63,982 nucleotides of DNA. Source: a candidate division FCPU426 bacterium. Lineage in GTDB: Bacteria > Oederibacteriota > PGYV01 > Palsa-1178. Of the stretch, positions 8,160 to 17,145 are shown piece after piece (the stretch's first letter is position 1; each line of letters opens with the position of its first letter). The notes beneath the pieces are model-generated. The model did not search any database, had not been told where the DNA came from, and saw only the letters and a list, made by a program, of their open reading frames with translations. The translations under genes were made by a program, and so were the position numbers. The stretch lies in assembly GCA_003167475.1 (NCBI GenBank), contig PMTB01000064.1, positions 1 through 63,982 of the forward strand. The letters are read 5' to 3'.

Positions 8160-8213
8160 AAAGTACCCCCCTGTAAATTATTTCATTCCTGAATCCAATT
8201 ATATCATCAAATC

Positions 8214-9671
8214 TTATTCATACAAAACAAGCGTTTCGCCAAAAAATGTCTGGCTTTTAACCATAGTCTTGGCGGCGTTTAATTTTTCAATTATCCTCTT
8301 GAGCGGGGCATAAAAAGCTTCCCGGGCCGTAAAAACCAGCAGGACCCTTTTTCCGTTCCCGGTTATCAGGTCATAGTATTTTTTTTCAATTTCAGCCGTC
8401 TTCTTTTCACCGAACTTTTCCCATTGCCGGGAATTGATTGATTCCATGATATTAGGGTAATACACAAACACCGCGCGGCTTTTATATTTATAAAGGTCCA
8501 GATAGTAGTGTATGGGCCTCTTCATCTCGCCGTATATTGCCACCGTATCCGCCTGGGGCGCGTCATACATGACAAGTTTTGCCATGTTCCTCTCATTATA
8601 AAAATCAACCTGCACGAACGGATAGACCATTATATAATTGTAAACCGTGAAGAACGCGAAGACCGCGTAAAAAAACGGCCTGTAGGATATTGAACACAGG
8701 TAACCTGCCATGAGCAGTGCGAACGGCGCGGCTGCGATTATGGGCCCCCTATCCGGCATGTAAATGGGCTTGATAAATGATATCAGGTATGGAACCACCA
8801 GGGACGCAAACAATATGATCATGAGGAATTCGAGCAGATTGCCGTTTATATTCTGCCTGCGTTGCAGGTATTTTCCCATTAAAACACCCGCAATAACCGG
8901 CAGGCTGAAGAAAAACAGTATGACGTGAAATTTTGTGAAGGTATATACCTGCAGTGTCCTTACCAAAACGTTTCCGTTATATACCATAAAATCACTGGCA
9001 TGATTCTGTAATTGCGAATACAGGGCTCCGCCCCAAACGGCAAAAAACGGCAGGTAGGAAGCTGCAAAAACAGTCAGGTCCCGCAGACCCATGCCTTTTT
9101 TCCTTTTTAAATGGTAAATAACCTGCGCGAACCCGGCGAAAAAAAACCAGATATGGGTCAGGGTTCCCGTTACATTCACAATTATAAAAAGCGCGGCAAG
9201 GAACCGGCTCTTATTTTCCATGATAAATATCTCATAAAACAGCCAAAGGGAAGCCACGCATAAGAAAGCCAGCATGCTGTAAGGCCTGGCAAGGCCGGCC
9301 TCGAACGTATTGATCCACATAAGCAGGTAAAAAACAGCGGATACAAAAGCCGGCCCATACCCTGAAAAGATACGCTTTCCGAAAAGGTAAACAAGGACGA
9401 CCGCCAGCAGGTATATGATTATCCCCGGCAATCTCAGGGCTGTTTCACCAAAACCGGAAAAAGTTGTCCAGGCTTTCATGAAAAAATAATAAGCGGGAAG
9501 GTTGTTTCCGCCGGCGAGCATGTCCGTGATATTTCCCGGCACCAATTTAACAAAATCAACGGTGCAGGCTTCGTCGTAACAAATGGATTTGCCTATCCGC
9601 GGCAGGGTAAGTGCCAGTCCGGCGCATATGAGGACGGCCATTAATACTGCATCGGGCCATTTGAGCTTCAA
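8214..9671 (-). CDS. Multi-pass GT-C (GT39/ArnT-like) glycosyltransferase
   Basis: Polytopic membrane protein with about ten hydrophobic helices. The first extracytoplasmic loop has the acidic DE motif in SICYDEACTVDF, followed by NNLPAYYFFMKAW and ALRLPG, the pattern of polyprenyl-phosphate-dependent GT-C enzymes such as ArnT and bacterial PMT-like proteins, ending in a soluble C-terminal stretch. It would transfer a sugar from undecaprenyl phosphate-sugar on the outer face of the inner membrane; the acceptor is unknown. Start: I prefer the TTG at 9671 because AAAGGA lies nine bases upstream; an ATG at 9701 has no ribosome site. It is transcribed with the FliG-like gene 55 bp downstream. Confidence 0.8.
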   Translation of the reverse strand: MKLKWPDAVLMAVLICAGLALTLPRIGKSICYDEACTVDFVKLVPGNITDMLAGGNNLPAYYFFMKAWTTFSGFGETALRLPGIIIYLLAVVLVYLFGKRIFSGYGPAFVSAVFYLLMWINTFEAGLARPYSMLAFLCVASLWLFYEIFIMENKSRFLAALFIIVNVTGTLTHIWFFFAGFAQVIYHLKRKKGMGLRDLTVFAASYLPFFAVWGGALYSQLQNHASDFMVYNGNVLVRTLQVYTFTKFHVILFFFSLPVIAGVLMGKYLQRRQNINGNLLEFLMIILFASLVVPYLISFIKPIYMPDRGPIIAAAPFALLMAGYLCSISYRPFFYAVFAFFTVYNYIMVYPFVQVDFYNERNMAKLVMYDAPQADTVAIYGEMKRPIHYYLDLYKYKSRAVFVYYPNIMESINSRQWEKFGEKKTAEIEKKYYDLITGNGKRVLLVFTAREAFYAPLKRIIEKLNAAKTMVKSQTFFGETLVLYE

Positions 9672-9746
9672 GGCACATTTTCCTTTCCGCTTGGATTTCA
9701 TGCAAAGCAACGGTTTTTGGTTTGGCCCCTGGACAAACGCTAATTT

Positions 9747-11558
9747 TTAAGCGTTTGCCGGCTTGTTCTTCTCCAGCACGTCAAGTTCCGCCACAAGTTT
9801 TTCCAGGTCTTTGTACCCCTTATCAAGCTCCTGCTGGTGTTTATGTATCTCTATTTGCATGGCCTGGATATCCGGCCCGCTTGATTTGCCGGCATCCTCG
9901 GCTATTTTTAAATTCAGTTTTTCAAGCAATGCTTCCGCTTCGTCAATCAGGTTTTCCGTTTCTGCTATCTTATCCTCTGTTTTCTTTCTCTGCTTTTTAT
10001 AGTTCGCCGCCGCCGCCTGGGGGTTTACCCTTTTGACCAGCACGGCATCCTTGTCTTTCCTGGGTTTTTTAGCTTCCGGTTCCCAGCCTACCCTGTCAAG
10101 GAAGTCCTGATATGAGCCCTCAAATACAAATGCCTTGTCCTCGTTGAACACTATGAGCCTGTTGGCCAGATGGTGCAGAAACATTTCCGAGTGGGTAACT
10201 ATTACAACCGCGCCGGGAAAATTATCAAGCGCCACGATCATGGAATCGCATGATTCCATGTCCAGATGGTTTGTAGGCTCGTCCAGAAGCAGGAGGTTTG
10301 CCGGATTTAGAAGTATTTTGCCGAGCGATACGCGGCTTTTTTCCCCGCCGGATAATACCGATACAAGTTTCAGGGCGTTATCTCCGGAAAACATCATAGC
10401 GCCGCATACCCTGCGTATGTCGGTATAAGCCATCTCGGGGCGCACCTGCTGCAGTTCCTTATCAACCGTAAGGTTCGGGTTCAAACGCTCTATGTTTGTC
10501 TGCCCGAAATATCCCATTGAACACTGGGGGTGTTTATATACCCTTCCTGTTTTTGTTTCAATCTCGCCCGCCATGAGCTTAAGCAATGTTGATTTTCCTT
10601 TGCCGTTCTTTCCTATCACGCAGATCCTGTCGTCCTTGCCTATGTCTATCGAAAGATTTTCAAAAAGTATCCTGTCCGGCGTATAACCAAAAGAAACATT
10701 TTCAAGTTTCATGGGATAATGCGCCTCAAATGGGGCCGCGTTGAATTTAAACCCCAGTTCGGCTTCTTTCGCAAGTTCTTCCCTTTTTCCCATTTTAGCC
10801 AGCGCTTTGACCCTGGACTGGACAAGCGTTGCCCGCGCGGCCAAAGCTCGGAAACGGTTTATGAATTCCTCTGTCTCTTTTCGGATCTTTTCGTCCTTCA
10901 GCCTTGTCTTCTCATATACTTCCTCTTCCACTGCTATCTGCTCGAAAAGTTTTATGGTGTCGCCCTCAATTTTTTTTATTTTTTTTCGGTGTATCGCCAT
11001 GGTATGGGTGGTGATGGCGTTCATAAAATCACGGTCATGGGTTATTATCATAAGCTCGTTTTCCCTGCGCTGCAGGAACCTGGTGAGCCATTTGAGCGAA
11101 ACAATGTCCATATAGTTTGTCGGTTCGTCCAGGAGCAGCAGGTGCGGCTCCCCGAGCAGCACTTTTGCCAGGTTCAACCTCACCTGAAATCCGCCGGAGA
11201 ATTCAATCGGGGATTTATTTAGTTCCTCTTCCGTGAACCCGAGGCCGGCGAGTATTTTCTCAGCTTTCCATACCTGGTCTTTTTCTTCCTCCTGCAGGCC
11301 GAGGCAGGCCTCTTCCAGGAGCGTAGGCTGGGTGAATTTCAGGTGCTGCTTTAAATAGCCTATTGTGTAATTGTTGGGTATAAGTATGCGCCCCTCGTCC
11401 GGATGAAGTTCCCCGGTCAGGATCTTGAAAAGTGTGGTCTTTCCCGACCCATTGCGGCCGACAAGCCCTATACGCTCTCCCGCGTGTATATTGAAGCTGA
11501 TGTCATTTAAAACTTCCTGCCCTGAAAATGAAATTGATAAATTATTTATCTGTAACAT
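9747..11558 (-). CDS. ABC-F family ATPase
   Basis: Soluble protein with two ABC ATPase domains and no membrane segment. Walker A motifs are GRNGSGKTTLFK near residue 36 and GKNGKGKSTLLK near 317; signatures are FSGGFQVRLNLAK and LSGGEKSRVSLGK; Walker B motifs are LLLLDEPTNYMD and LLLLDEPTNHLD. An inter-domain linker of ~80 residues (PtIM-like, basic and helical) and a C-terminal coiled coil of ~90 residues are present. ABC-F proteins bind the ribosomal E site and act in translation or antibiotic protection. Length 603 is typical of the Uup/YdiF subgroup. The ATG at 11558 has AAAGGA upstream. No resistance context is visible, so a housekeeping translation factor is likely. Confidence 0.93.
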   Translation of the reverse strand: MLQINNLSISFSGQEVLNDISFNIHAGERIGLVGRNGSGKTTLFKILTGELHPDEGRILIPNNYTIGYLKQHLKFTQPTLLEEACLGLQEEEKDQVWKAEKILAGLGFTEEELNKSPIEFSGGFQVRLNLAKVLLGEPHLLLLDEPTNYMDIVSLKWLTRFLQRRENELMIITHDRDFMNAITTHTMAIHRKKIKKIEGDTIKLFEQIAVEEEVYEKTRLKDEKIRKETEEFINRFRALAARATLVQSRVKALAKMGKREELAKEAELGFKFNAAPFEAHYPMKLENVSFGYTPDRILFENLSIDIGKDDRICVIGKNGKGKSTLLKLMAGEIETKTGRVYKHPQCSMGYFGQTNIERLNPNLTVDKELQQVRPEMAYTDIRRVCGAMMFSGDNALKLVSVLSGGEKSRVSLGKILLNPANLLLLDEPTNHLDMESCDSMIVALDNFPGAVVIVTHSEMFLHHLANRLIVFNEDKAFVFEGSYQDFLDRVGWEPEAKKPRKDKDAVLVKRVNPQAAAANYKKQRKKTEDKIAETENLIDEAEALLEKLNLKIAEDAGKSSGPDIQAMQIEIHKHQQELDKGYKDLEKLVAELDVLEKNKPANA

Positions 11559-11685
11559 ATGCCATCCTTTACATTATGGTTTTAAGTCAGAACATCTGGT
11601 GGAGTTATGACTTTGCTTCAGGGTTTAATTATACGCCTTTTGCCGTTTGAAGGTCAAGGTTTTTGTTACGGTTGAGTATATACTG

Positions 11686-11781
11686 AAGAGTTTAAGAGAC
11701 AAGAGACTGGAGCCTGGAATTAAAACGCTGCTTTTTAAGGCGTATTACTTTAGGCTCCAGTCTCTTGTCTCTTAAACTCCT
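11686..11781. repeat. Inverted repeat with ~29-bp arms
   Basis: Left arm 11686-11714 (AGAGTTTAAGAGACAAGAGA core) and right arm 11752-11781 are reverse complements with one mismatch; the 37-bp centre is unique. Arms contain the reiterated word AGAGAC. No gene is present between the ABC-F gene and 11862; apart from this element the ~300-bp gap holds only the promoter at 11800. It resembles a small MITE-like element or a bidirectional hairpin. Confidence 0.85.
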
Positions 11782-11799
11782 CAACGTTCTTAAACCCCC

Positions 11800-11828
11800 T
11801 TGCATTTTCTCCCTTTATTTCTTATAAT
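11800..11828 (+). promoter_or_regulatory. Sigma70-like promoter for the DUF1844 operon
   Basis: TTGCAT at 11800-11805, a 17-base spacer and a perfect TATAAT at 11823-11828. The transcript would begin near 11835, about 27 bases before the ATG at 11862. Confidence 0.75.
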
Positions 11829-11861
11829 ACACTCACCAAAACATTGAAACGGGGTGGCTTT

Positions 11862-12254
11862 ATGGCTGACAAACAGGAAGACAACATAGACCTTATAAAC
11901 CTTATACTTATGCTCAATCAGAATGCCCTTATTTCCCTTGGCGAAGCTTCGCGTTTTGCCGGCGGAAAAAAATCCGAGAACCTTCCGCATGCCAGGCAGA
12001 CCGTAAATATGATAAAAGCCGTTCAGGAAAGAACCAAAAATAACCTTACCCCGGGCGAAACAAAACTTTTATTCAGGATCCTTGGCGACCTTCAGGCCAA
12101 GTACGTAAAAGCCGCCGGCCTCGACAAGCCGGGCGAGGTCAAATCCTCAAACCCCAGAAAAGACAAGCTTGACGCGGCCCTCGACAAACTTTCCAGTTCC
12201 GACCTCGCTAAAATACTCTCGGACCTGGGAAAAAAAGATGCGGGAAATAAGTAA
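11862..12254 (+). CDS. DUF1844 family protein
   Basis: A 130-residue mostly helical protein. The pattern of the DUF1844 family can be followed: an N-terminal hydrophobic helix (LINLILMLNQNALISLGE), an HARQTVNMIKAVQERTKNNL segment matching the family 'A-x-TIDML-x-L-x-EKTKGNLT' motif, LTPGETKLLF and a short RILGDLQAKYVKAAG helix. Function of the family is unknown. The ATG at 11862 follows GGGGTGG. The tail is Ser/Asp/Lys-rich. It overlaps the next gene by 17 bases, so the two are translationally linked. Confidence 0.85.
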   Translation: MADKQEDNIDLINLILMLNQNALISLGEASRFAGGKKSENLPHARQTVNMIKAVQERTKNNLTPGETKLLFRILGDLQAKYVKAAGLDKPGEVKSSNPRKDKLDAALDKLSSSDLAKILSDLGKKDAGNK

Positions 12255-12738
12255 CATATCAAAGATAGGGGTGATTTCCGACACACATTTGAATGAATTT
12301 TCCGGCCCGCTGCCGCCCGCTGTCATGGAACACTTTAAGAATACCGGCCTAATCATCCATTGCGGCGATATTGTTTCGCAGGATGTATTAACGTCACTTG
12401 GGACGCTTGCGCCCGTGATCGCGGTGAAGGGTAATATGGACCCCCCGGGGCTTTCCTTACCGCTTTCCGAAATGATACTCGTAAATAAAACGCATGTCAT
12501 CTGCGTTTCCCACGGGAACGGTTCGCCTTTCGGGATAAAACAAAAACTTTATAAGGAATTTATCCGGTACAAACCGTCAATTATTTTATACGGCCACACC
12601 CACATAGCAGGCGAATGCGGGTATAACGGGATAAGGTTTTTTAATCCCGGGAGCCCGTGTTCGCGTGCCGAATATTTTTCCGTGGGCATGATAAATATTT
12701 ACGGCAATGAATTAAAAACACATGTTATAGTTATCTAA
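12238..12738 (+). CDS. YfcE/MJ0936-type metallophosphoesterase
   Basis: Calcineurin-like phosphodiesterase of the short YfcE/MJ0936 group. Metal ligands are visible in IGVISDTHL (D, H), IIHCGDIV (GD), VKGNMD (GN) and YGHTHIAG (GHTH), with a final FNPGSPCSRAE motif typical of the group. Length 166. The ATG at 12238 lies within the end of the DUF1844 gene; longer forms would bury more of that gene. Substrate unknown; family members hydrolyse artificial phosphodiesters. Confidence 0.92.
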   Translation: MREISNISKIGVISDTHLNEFSGPLPPAVMEHFKNTGLIIHCGDIVSQDVLTSLGTLAPVIAVKGNMDPPGLSLPLSEMILVNKTHVICVSHGNGSPFGIKQKLYKEFIRYKPSIILYGHTHIAGECGYNGIRFFNPGSPCSRAEYFSVGMINIYGNELKTHVIVI

Positions 12739-12901
12739 CTCTAGTATTTTATTGTGCATTATTGTATTTTATATATATTTCATCCTATAATAACGCAACA
12801 AAATAAGGCAGTTTATAGTGTTAACATAATGTTAATAACTGTTGATAAAATGTGGATAACTATAGGAATTACAGAAATTACCATATTTTATTGGATAAAT
12901 A
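12739..12901. other. AT-rich gap with a perfect DnaA box
   Basis: TGTGGATAA at 12851-12859 is an exact DnaA box in reverse (TTATCCACA), within a run of GTTAATAAC/GTTGATAAAA-like words and long A+T stretches. A similar composition occurs at 47815-48252. It separates the convergent yfcE-like and U32 genes, so no promoter is needed here. It may be a DnaA-binding site outside the origin. Confidence 0.5.
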
Positions 12902-14134
12902 CTATGCGTCAACCCTGAGTATGGTTAACTCCTCAAGCTTTTCCTTTGAACTTATTTCCAGTATGAATTCGCCGTATTGTTTTGTATAAACATGCTCCAC
13001 ATTATCAAGGCTTTTTATTCCCGTTACCTGAACGCTGAATTTTTTCCATGAAGGCGTGAGGACCCGCAGCACATCCCCGATCCTCATGGTATTCTTTACA
13101 TCTACAACAGCGCTGTAGCGGTCTTCGCGGAGCTGCTTTCCGGGCGTTTTTAAATATCCGGCGTATTTGCTCCGGGCGGTATTGCCGGAGGATACAAAAT
13201 TCTGGGTTATGCCCTTATCGGGAAAATAAAAGGAATCCGTAAATTCCCTGTGGGATACTTTCAGCAGTTCTTCATAAAGCGAATTATCCGGTTTATAATC
13301 GGAAGGGTTTGCCATGTACTGCGTTACGGCTTTTTTATACACCCCGGCGGTGACGGCAGCGTAATGCGGGCTCTTCATCCTGCCTTCGATCTTAAAGCTG
13401 TCGATCCCTATCTCAATGAACTTATGCAGGTCAAAAAACGCGCAAAGGTCCTTGGAATTGAAAAAATAAGCGCCTCTTTTATCCTCTTCGACCGTAAAGA
13501 ATTCCCCGGGCCTTTTTTCTTCCTCAAGCCTGTATTTCCACCTGCAACCCTGTGAACATTCGCCGTGATTCGCGTCCCTGCCCGTCATATATTGGCTGAT
13601 AAGGCATCTTCCCGAGTAGGACACACAGATGGCCCCGTGCACAAATATCTCCAGTTCCATGTCCGGGCACTTTTCCCTTATTGTTCTTATGTCCTCAAAA
13701 GGCAGTTCCCTGGCGAGTATTATCCTGGAGGCCCCCATTTTCTGCCATTGCCTTACGGCCGCGTAATTAAGGTTGTTCGCCTGGACGGAAATATGCACAG
13801 GGACATCAGGCGCTTTTTCAACGGCTAAAGACATGGCCCCAAGGTCGGATATTATTATACCGTCGGGTTTTATGGAGTTTAAGAATGAAAAATATTCTTC
13901 CATGGGCGCTATATCGCTGTTATATGGAAAAATGTTTGCAGTGATGTATATTTTTTTTCCAATATTGTGGGCTATGGATACGGCTTTAATAAGTTCCCCG
14001 TCGGAGAAGTTGCCGGCTGATTCCCTTAAGCCAAAGTTCCTGCCCGCGGCGTAAACTGCGTCAGCCCCGTATGAGTAGGCGAAGAGGAGTTTTTCCATAT
14101 TCCCGGCAGGGGAGAGGATTTCCGGTATTTTCAT
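12902..14134 (-). CDS. U32 family protein (TrhP/RlhA-like)
   Basis: Member of the U32 'peptidase' family, several of which are now known to hydroxylate RNA (TrhP for tRNA wobble uridine, RlhA for 23S rRNA). The N terminus has PEILSPAGNMEKLLFAYSYGAD, split here as PEILSPAGNMEK then LLFAYSYGAD; the family signature E-x-FVHGAICVSYSGRC is at about residues 157-170, followed by the cysteine-rich GECSQGCRWKY segment. Length 410 fits the TrhP/YegQ class, including a small C-terminal beta-barrel. Its stop-adjacent partner is recR, whose stop codon touches this start. Which RNA it modifies cannot be read from sequence. Confidence 0.9.
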   Translation of the reverse strand: MKIPEILSPAGNMEKLLFAYSYGADAVYAAGRNFGLRESAGNFSDGELIKAVSIAHNIGKKIYITANIFPYNSDIAPMEEYFSFLNSIKPDGIIISDLGAMSLAVEKAPDVPVHISVQANNLNYAAVRQWQKMGASRIILARELPFEDIRTIREKCPDMELEIFVHGAICVSYSGRCLISQYMTGRDANHGECSQGCRWKYRLEEEKRPGEFFTVEEDKRGAYFFNSKDLCAFFDLHKFIEIGIDSFKIEGRMKSPHYAAVTAGVYKKAVTQYMANPSDYKPDNSLYEELLKVSHREFTDSFYFPDKGITQNFVSSGNTARSKYAGYLKTPGKQLREDRYSAVVDVKNTMRIGDVLRVLTPSWKKFSVQVTGIKSLDNVEHVYTKQYGEFILEISSKEKLEELTILRVDA

Positions 14135-14752
14135 CTATATTTCTTTTCTTTCGACTATGGCCTGCCCGAGCGTTATCTCGTCGGCATACCTTATGTCGGA
14201 ACCTGTGGGAAGCCCCTTCGCAAGCCTTGATATTTTCATTTCATACCCCAGGTCCTTTGCCATGGCGGAAATATACAGTGACGTTGCGTCGCCTTCGACC
14301 GAATGATTTATGGCGAGTATTATTTCCTTTATGGCACCGCCCCTGCTTTTGATCCTTTCAAGCATTTCTTTTATCCTTAAATTGTCCGGAAGCATGTTGT
14401 TGAGCGGGTTGATCAGGCCCTGAAGCACGTGGTAATAACCCTTAAATTTTCCCGTCCTCTCCACGGTGATCACTTCTTCCGCGGATTCGACCACGCACAT
14501 TATCTGCCCGTCGCGCTCCTTATCCGCGCATATGGGGCATATTTCAAAATCGCTCACATTGAAACATTCCCTGCAGAAGGTGAGTTCTTTGGATTCCTGG
14601 AGTACGGACGCGAAGTTATCTATATACTCGTTCTCATTTTTATCTTTTTTTATTATATGCAGCCCTATTCGCTCGGCCATCTTGGGCCCCACGCCGGGGA
14701 GCTTGGATACTTCGTTGATAAGTTTTAAAAGTTTGTGCGGATAATTATACAA
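14135..14752 (-). CDS. recR: Recombination mediator RecR
   Basis: Acts with RecF and RecO to load RecA on gapped DNA. Residues 14-31 carry the helix-hairpin-helix segment KLPGVGPKMAERIGLHI; a C4 zinc finger follows (CRECFNVSDFEICPIC); the Toprim domain begins at IMCVVESAEEV; and the C terminus retains GLPTGSDIRYADEITLGQA. Length 205 is standard. It starts with TTG at 14752, with AGGA seven bases upstream. It is 8 bp downstream of ybaB and in the common dnaX-ybaB-recR order. Confidence 0.97.
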   Translation of the reverse strand: MYNYPHKLLKLINEVSKLPGVGPKMAERIGLHIIKKDKNENEYIDNFASVLQESKELTFCRECFNVSDFEICPICADKERDGQIMCVVESAEEVITVERTGKFKGYYHVLQGLINPLNNMLPDNLRIKEMLERIKSRGGAIKEIILAINHSVEGDATSLYISAMAKDLGYEMKISRLAKGLPTGSDIRYADEITLGQAIVERKEI

Positions 14753-14760
14753 TTTTTTTC

Positions 14761-15096
14761 CTAAAATAACCCGGGCATATTAAGACCCATTCCGCCGGCT
14801 ATTTTTTTTGATTCAGCGTCGACTGTTTCCTGAGCCTTGTTCAAAGCCTCGTTCACAGCCGCCGTTACCAGGTCCTGCAGCATGTCCACGTCTCCCGAAC
14901 CCACGAGTTCCTTGTCTATTTTGATGGACAGCACCTGTTTTGCGCCGTTGGCCCTTACTGAAACAGCGCCGCCGCCCGATGAAGCTTCCACTTCCTTTTT
15001 CTTGAGTTCTTCCTGCATAACGGCGAATTCCTGCTGCATCTTTTGCGCCTTTTTCAGCATTTCATTGATATTTCCCATATTGCCCATGCCTCTCAT
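14761..15096 (-). CDS. ybaB: YbaB/EbfC nucleoid-associated protein
   Basis: Small dimeric DNA-binding protein. The Met/Gly-rich N terminus is followed by NINEMLKKAQKMQQEF and the central VEASSGGGAVSVRANG motif, then LVTAAVNEAL. Length 111 is normal. Start ATG at 15096 has AGGGAGGG upstream. It sits between dnaX and recR as in many bacteria. Confidence 0.97.
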   Translation of the reverse strand: MRGMGNMGNINEMLKKAQKMQQEFAVMQEELKKKEVEASSGGGAVSVRANGAKQVLSIKIDKELVGSGDVDMLQDLVTAAVNEALNKAQETVDAESKKIAGGMGLNMPGLF

Positions 15097-15119
15097 AAAC
15101 CCTCCCTGGATGACCGCAT

Positions 15120-16805
15120 TTATTTTCCGGTTTTCTTTACTTCAACGCTTGAAAATTTGAATATCTTGGAAAGTTCCCTTACAGTGGGGTTGTTTTTCGC
15201 CTCTTCTGCGTCGACATCCCTGTTTGCCCTGTTCTTCGAGTTATACTCGTTCTTTTCAAATATATTTATGCTGAAATCCTTTTTGAATTCCTCCTTCAGC
15301 GCTTCCCTGATGACCTCGGATTGTTTTTTTATCTTATCGGTGAAAAATTTGTTCTCGCCCGTAATGAGCAAAACAGGCTCTTCATATGATACGACACCCG
15401 CGGTTTCCATGGCTGTAGCCAGGTCATCCTCTTTTTTTGTCCTGATCCTTTCTGTTATGGTGGGCCAGTGTTTTTCAATGATATCCTTTGTTATTGTTTT
15501 TATCTCTTCTTCCTCCTGGATCTCGTCAATTATCATCATTCCGGGCGCTCCCGCCGCTTCATTTTCATCTCCCATCAACTCCATGGGTTCCGGATCAACC
15601 GGGGCTTTAACCGCCGGTTTTGTCTGTTCCGCATTTTTAACCGGCATGGCGGGCTTTTCCTGTTTCTTTATCGTTGGCTGCTCGATAAGGCTTTCTCCGG
15701 CCGGCGTATCGCCGAGATAAAATATAAGGTCCGCGGCAAAAGATTCAAGAACTATCCCCGGCAGGCTTGACTTGGTGACGTTGTATTCGGTATCAAGGGA
15801 TTTTTGCAGCATGTAAAGAATTTCTTTCCTTCCAAGGGAAGCCCCGGCTTTTTTTAAAAATTCATACTGGTCTTCGCTGGCTTCAACCATGGATTTGTCA
15901 TCAACTGTCTTTATAAACAGAATATTGCGGAAAGCCTCTATGACGTTCGCCATGAGGTGCTGCAGGTTGTAACCCCTGTCAAATACGGCCTCAAGAACGT
16001 TCATTACGGCTTTGACGTCCTTTCTTACAACGCCCGCTATAAAACCGTTGAGTATATCCGCGTCTATTTCCCCGAGCATCTCGCTTGATAGCGCGTCTGT
16101 TATTTTTTCCCCCATGGCATATGTCACAAGCTGGTCAAATATCCTCTGTGCGTCGCGCAGAGCGCCGTCGGCGGCCTTAGCGACGGTGTAGTACGCTTTT
16201 TCCTCGCACTCGATCTTTTCCTTGACGGCGATATCCTTCAGGTTGTGCACTATCAGGTCTATGGGCATCCTTTTGAACCTGAAATGCTGGCAGCGGGAAA
16301 GTATTGTCTGCGGTATTTCCTCCGGCTCTGTCGTGGCAAATATGAATATGACATGGCTGGGCGGCTCTTCAAGGGTTTTTAAAAGCGCGTTGAACGCCGA
16401 AGTGGAAAGCATGTGCACTTCGTCTATGATGTAGACCTTATATTTGGAGCTTGCCGCGGACAATCCCACGCGCTCCCTTAAGTCCCTTATGTTATCCACT
16501 CCGGTGTTCGAAGCTCCGTCTATTTCGGTAACATCAAGCGCGGTACCGTTGGTTATCTCAACGCAGGCCGGGCACACGTTGCACGGGGTGGTAGTGGGGC
16601 CGTTCACGCAGTTCAGGGCCTTGGCAAAAACCCTGGCTGTAGTGGTTTTCCCGACTCCCCTGGGCCCGGAAAATACGTATGCGTGCATTATCCGTTTAAG
16701 CTCTATGGCCCTTTTTAAAGGTTCTGTCACCTGTGACTGCCCTATTATCTCGTCAAAAGACTGGGGCCTCCACTTTCTCGCGAATACAAGGTAATTATTT
16801 TCCAT
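15120..16805 (-). CDS. dnaX: DNA polymerase III subunits gamma/tau
   Basis: Clamp-loader ATPase. Walker A GPRGVGKTTTAR near residue 45, a four-cysteine zinc module (C66, then CNVCPAC), DEVHML Walker B and the sensor FATTEPEEIPQTILSRCQ. The 561-residue length includes a tau-like C-terminal region with a Pro/Lys/Glu-rich linker (about 365-430). I saw no obvious programmed frameshift signal for a gamma form, but did not search exhaustively. It lies immediately upstream of ybaB-recR and immediately downstream of the SRP RNA gene. Confidence 0.97.
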   Translation of the reverse strand: MENNYLVFARKWRPQSFDEIIGQSQVTEPLKRAIELKRIMHAYVFSGPRGVGKTTTARVFAKALNCVNGPTTTPCNVCPACVEITNGTALDVTEIDGASNTGVDNIRDLRERVGLSAASSKYKVYIIDEVHMLSTSAFNALLKTLEEPPSHVIFIFATTEPEEIPQTILSRCQHFRFKRMPIDLIVHNLKDIAVKEKIECEEKAYYTVAKAADGALRDAQRIFDQLVTYAMGEKITDALSSEMLGEIDADILNGFIAGVVRKDVKAVMNVLEAVFDRGYNLQHLMANVIEAFRNILFIKTVDDKSMVEASEDQYEFLKKAGASLGRKEILYMLQKSLDTEYNVTKSSLPGIVLESFAADLIFYLGDTPAGESLIEQPTIKKQEKPAMPVKNAEQTKPAVKAPVDPEPMELMGDENEAAGAPGMMIIDEIQEEEEIKTITKDIIEKHWPTITERIRTKKEDDLATAMETAGVVSYEEPVLLITGENKFFTDKIKKQSEVIREALKEEFKKDFSINIFEKNEYNSKNRANRDVDAEEAKNNPTVRELSKIFKFSSVEVKKTGK

Positions 16806-16839
16806 TATGGTTTCATTGTCTCCATTGGTATTTTTTGTC

Positions 16840-17115
16840 TGCCATACCGGACCCCTCTTCGAACAAATCTCCCGGGCTTAAAGGTAAGGTTTAAAGCTCC
16901 GGCCAGGCTGACCTGTAACACCTCTTAAAAGCCTCTTACCGCTGCTTCCTTCCGGATCTGACGGGGTTCAAGAATTAAGAGTGCACAAGACCCGGCTTTC
17001 AACGCCAAAAACCAGTCTTTTCGTACCGGGAAAATGCCCTCGGAAGAGCCACTCGGCCCGGCTAAAGCGGATTGCCGGTACAGGGCACCGCTAGCTCCCC
17101 GCCTGAGGTATGGCA
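16840..17115 (-). ncRNA. ffs: Long (Alu-containing) SRP RNA
   Basis: Read on the minus strand, the 5' and 3' ends pair (TGCCATACC with GGTATGGCA). The Alu-domain GGCGGGGAGC and CCTGTA segments lie at the 5' end, and the conserved domain IV hairpin GGAAGGAAGCAGC with flanking GTCAGATCC is near 16940-16970. The ~276-nt length matches the Bacillus-type long RNA with helices 1-8, not the 4.5S type. It is the RNA core of signal recognition particle. Ends are set by the terminal pairing, so they are accurate to a few bases. Confidence 0.95.
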
Positions 17116-17145
17116 AACATAATATTTATGTCAATTACCCGCTTT

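Noticed and set aside
9734..9757. Terminator of the ABC-F gene (CAAACGC/GCGTTTG)
   Set aside because: The hairpin spans the stop codon but has only short arms and no T-run; evidence was too weak to list.
15120..16805. Programmed frameshift in dnaX for the gamma subunit
   Set aside because: No A-AAA-AAG heptamer with a following hairpin was noted in the right region; the tau-length frame is open throughout.
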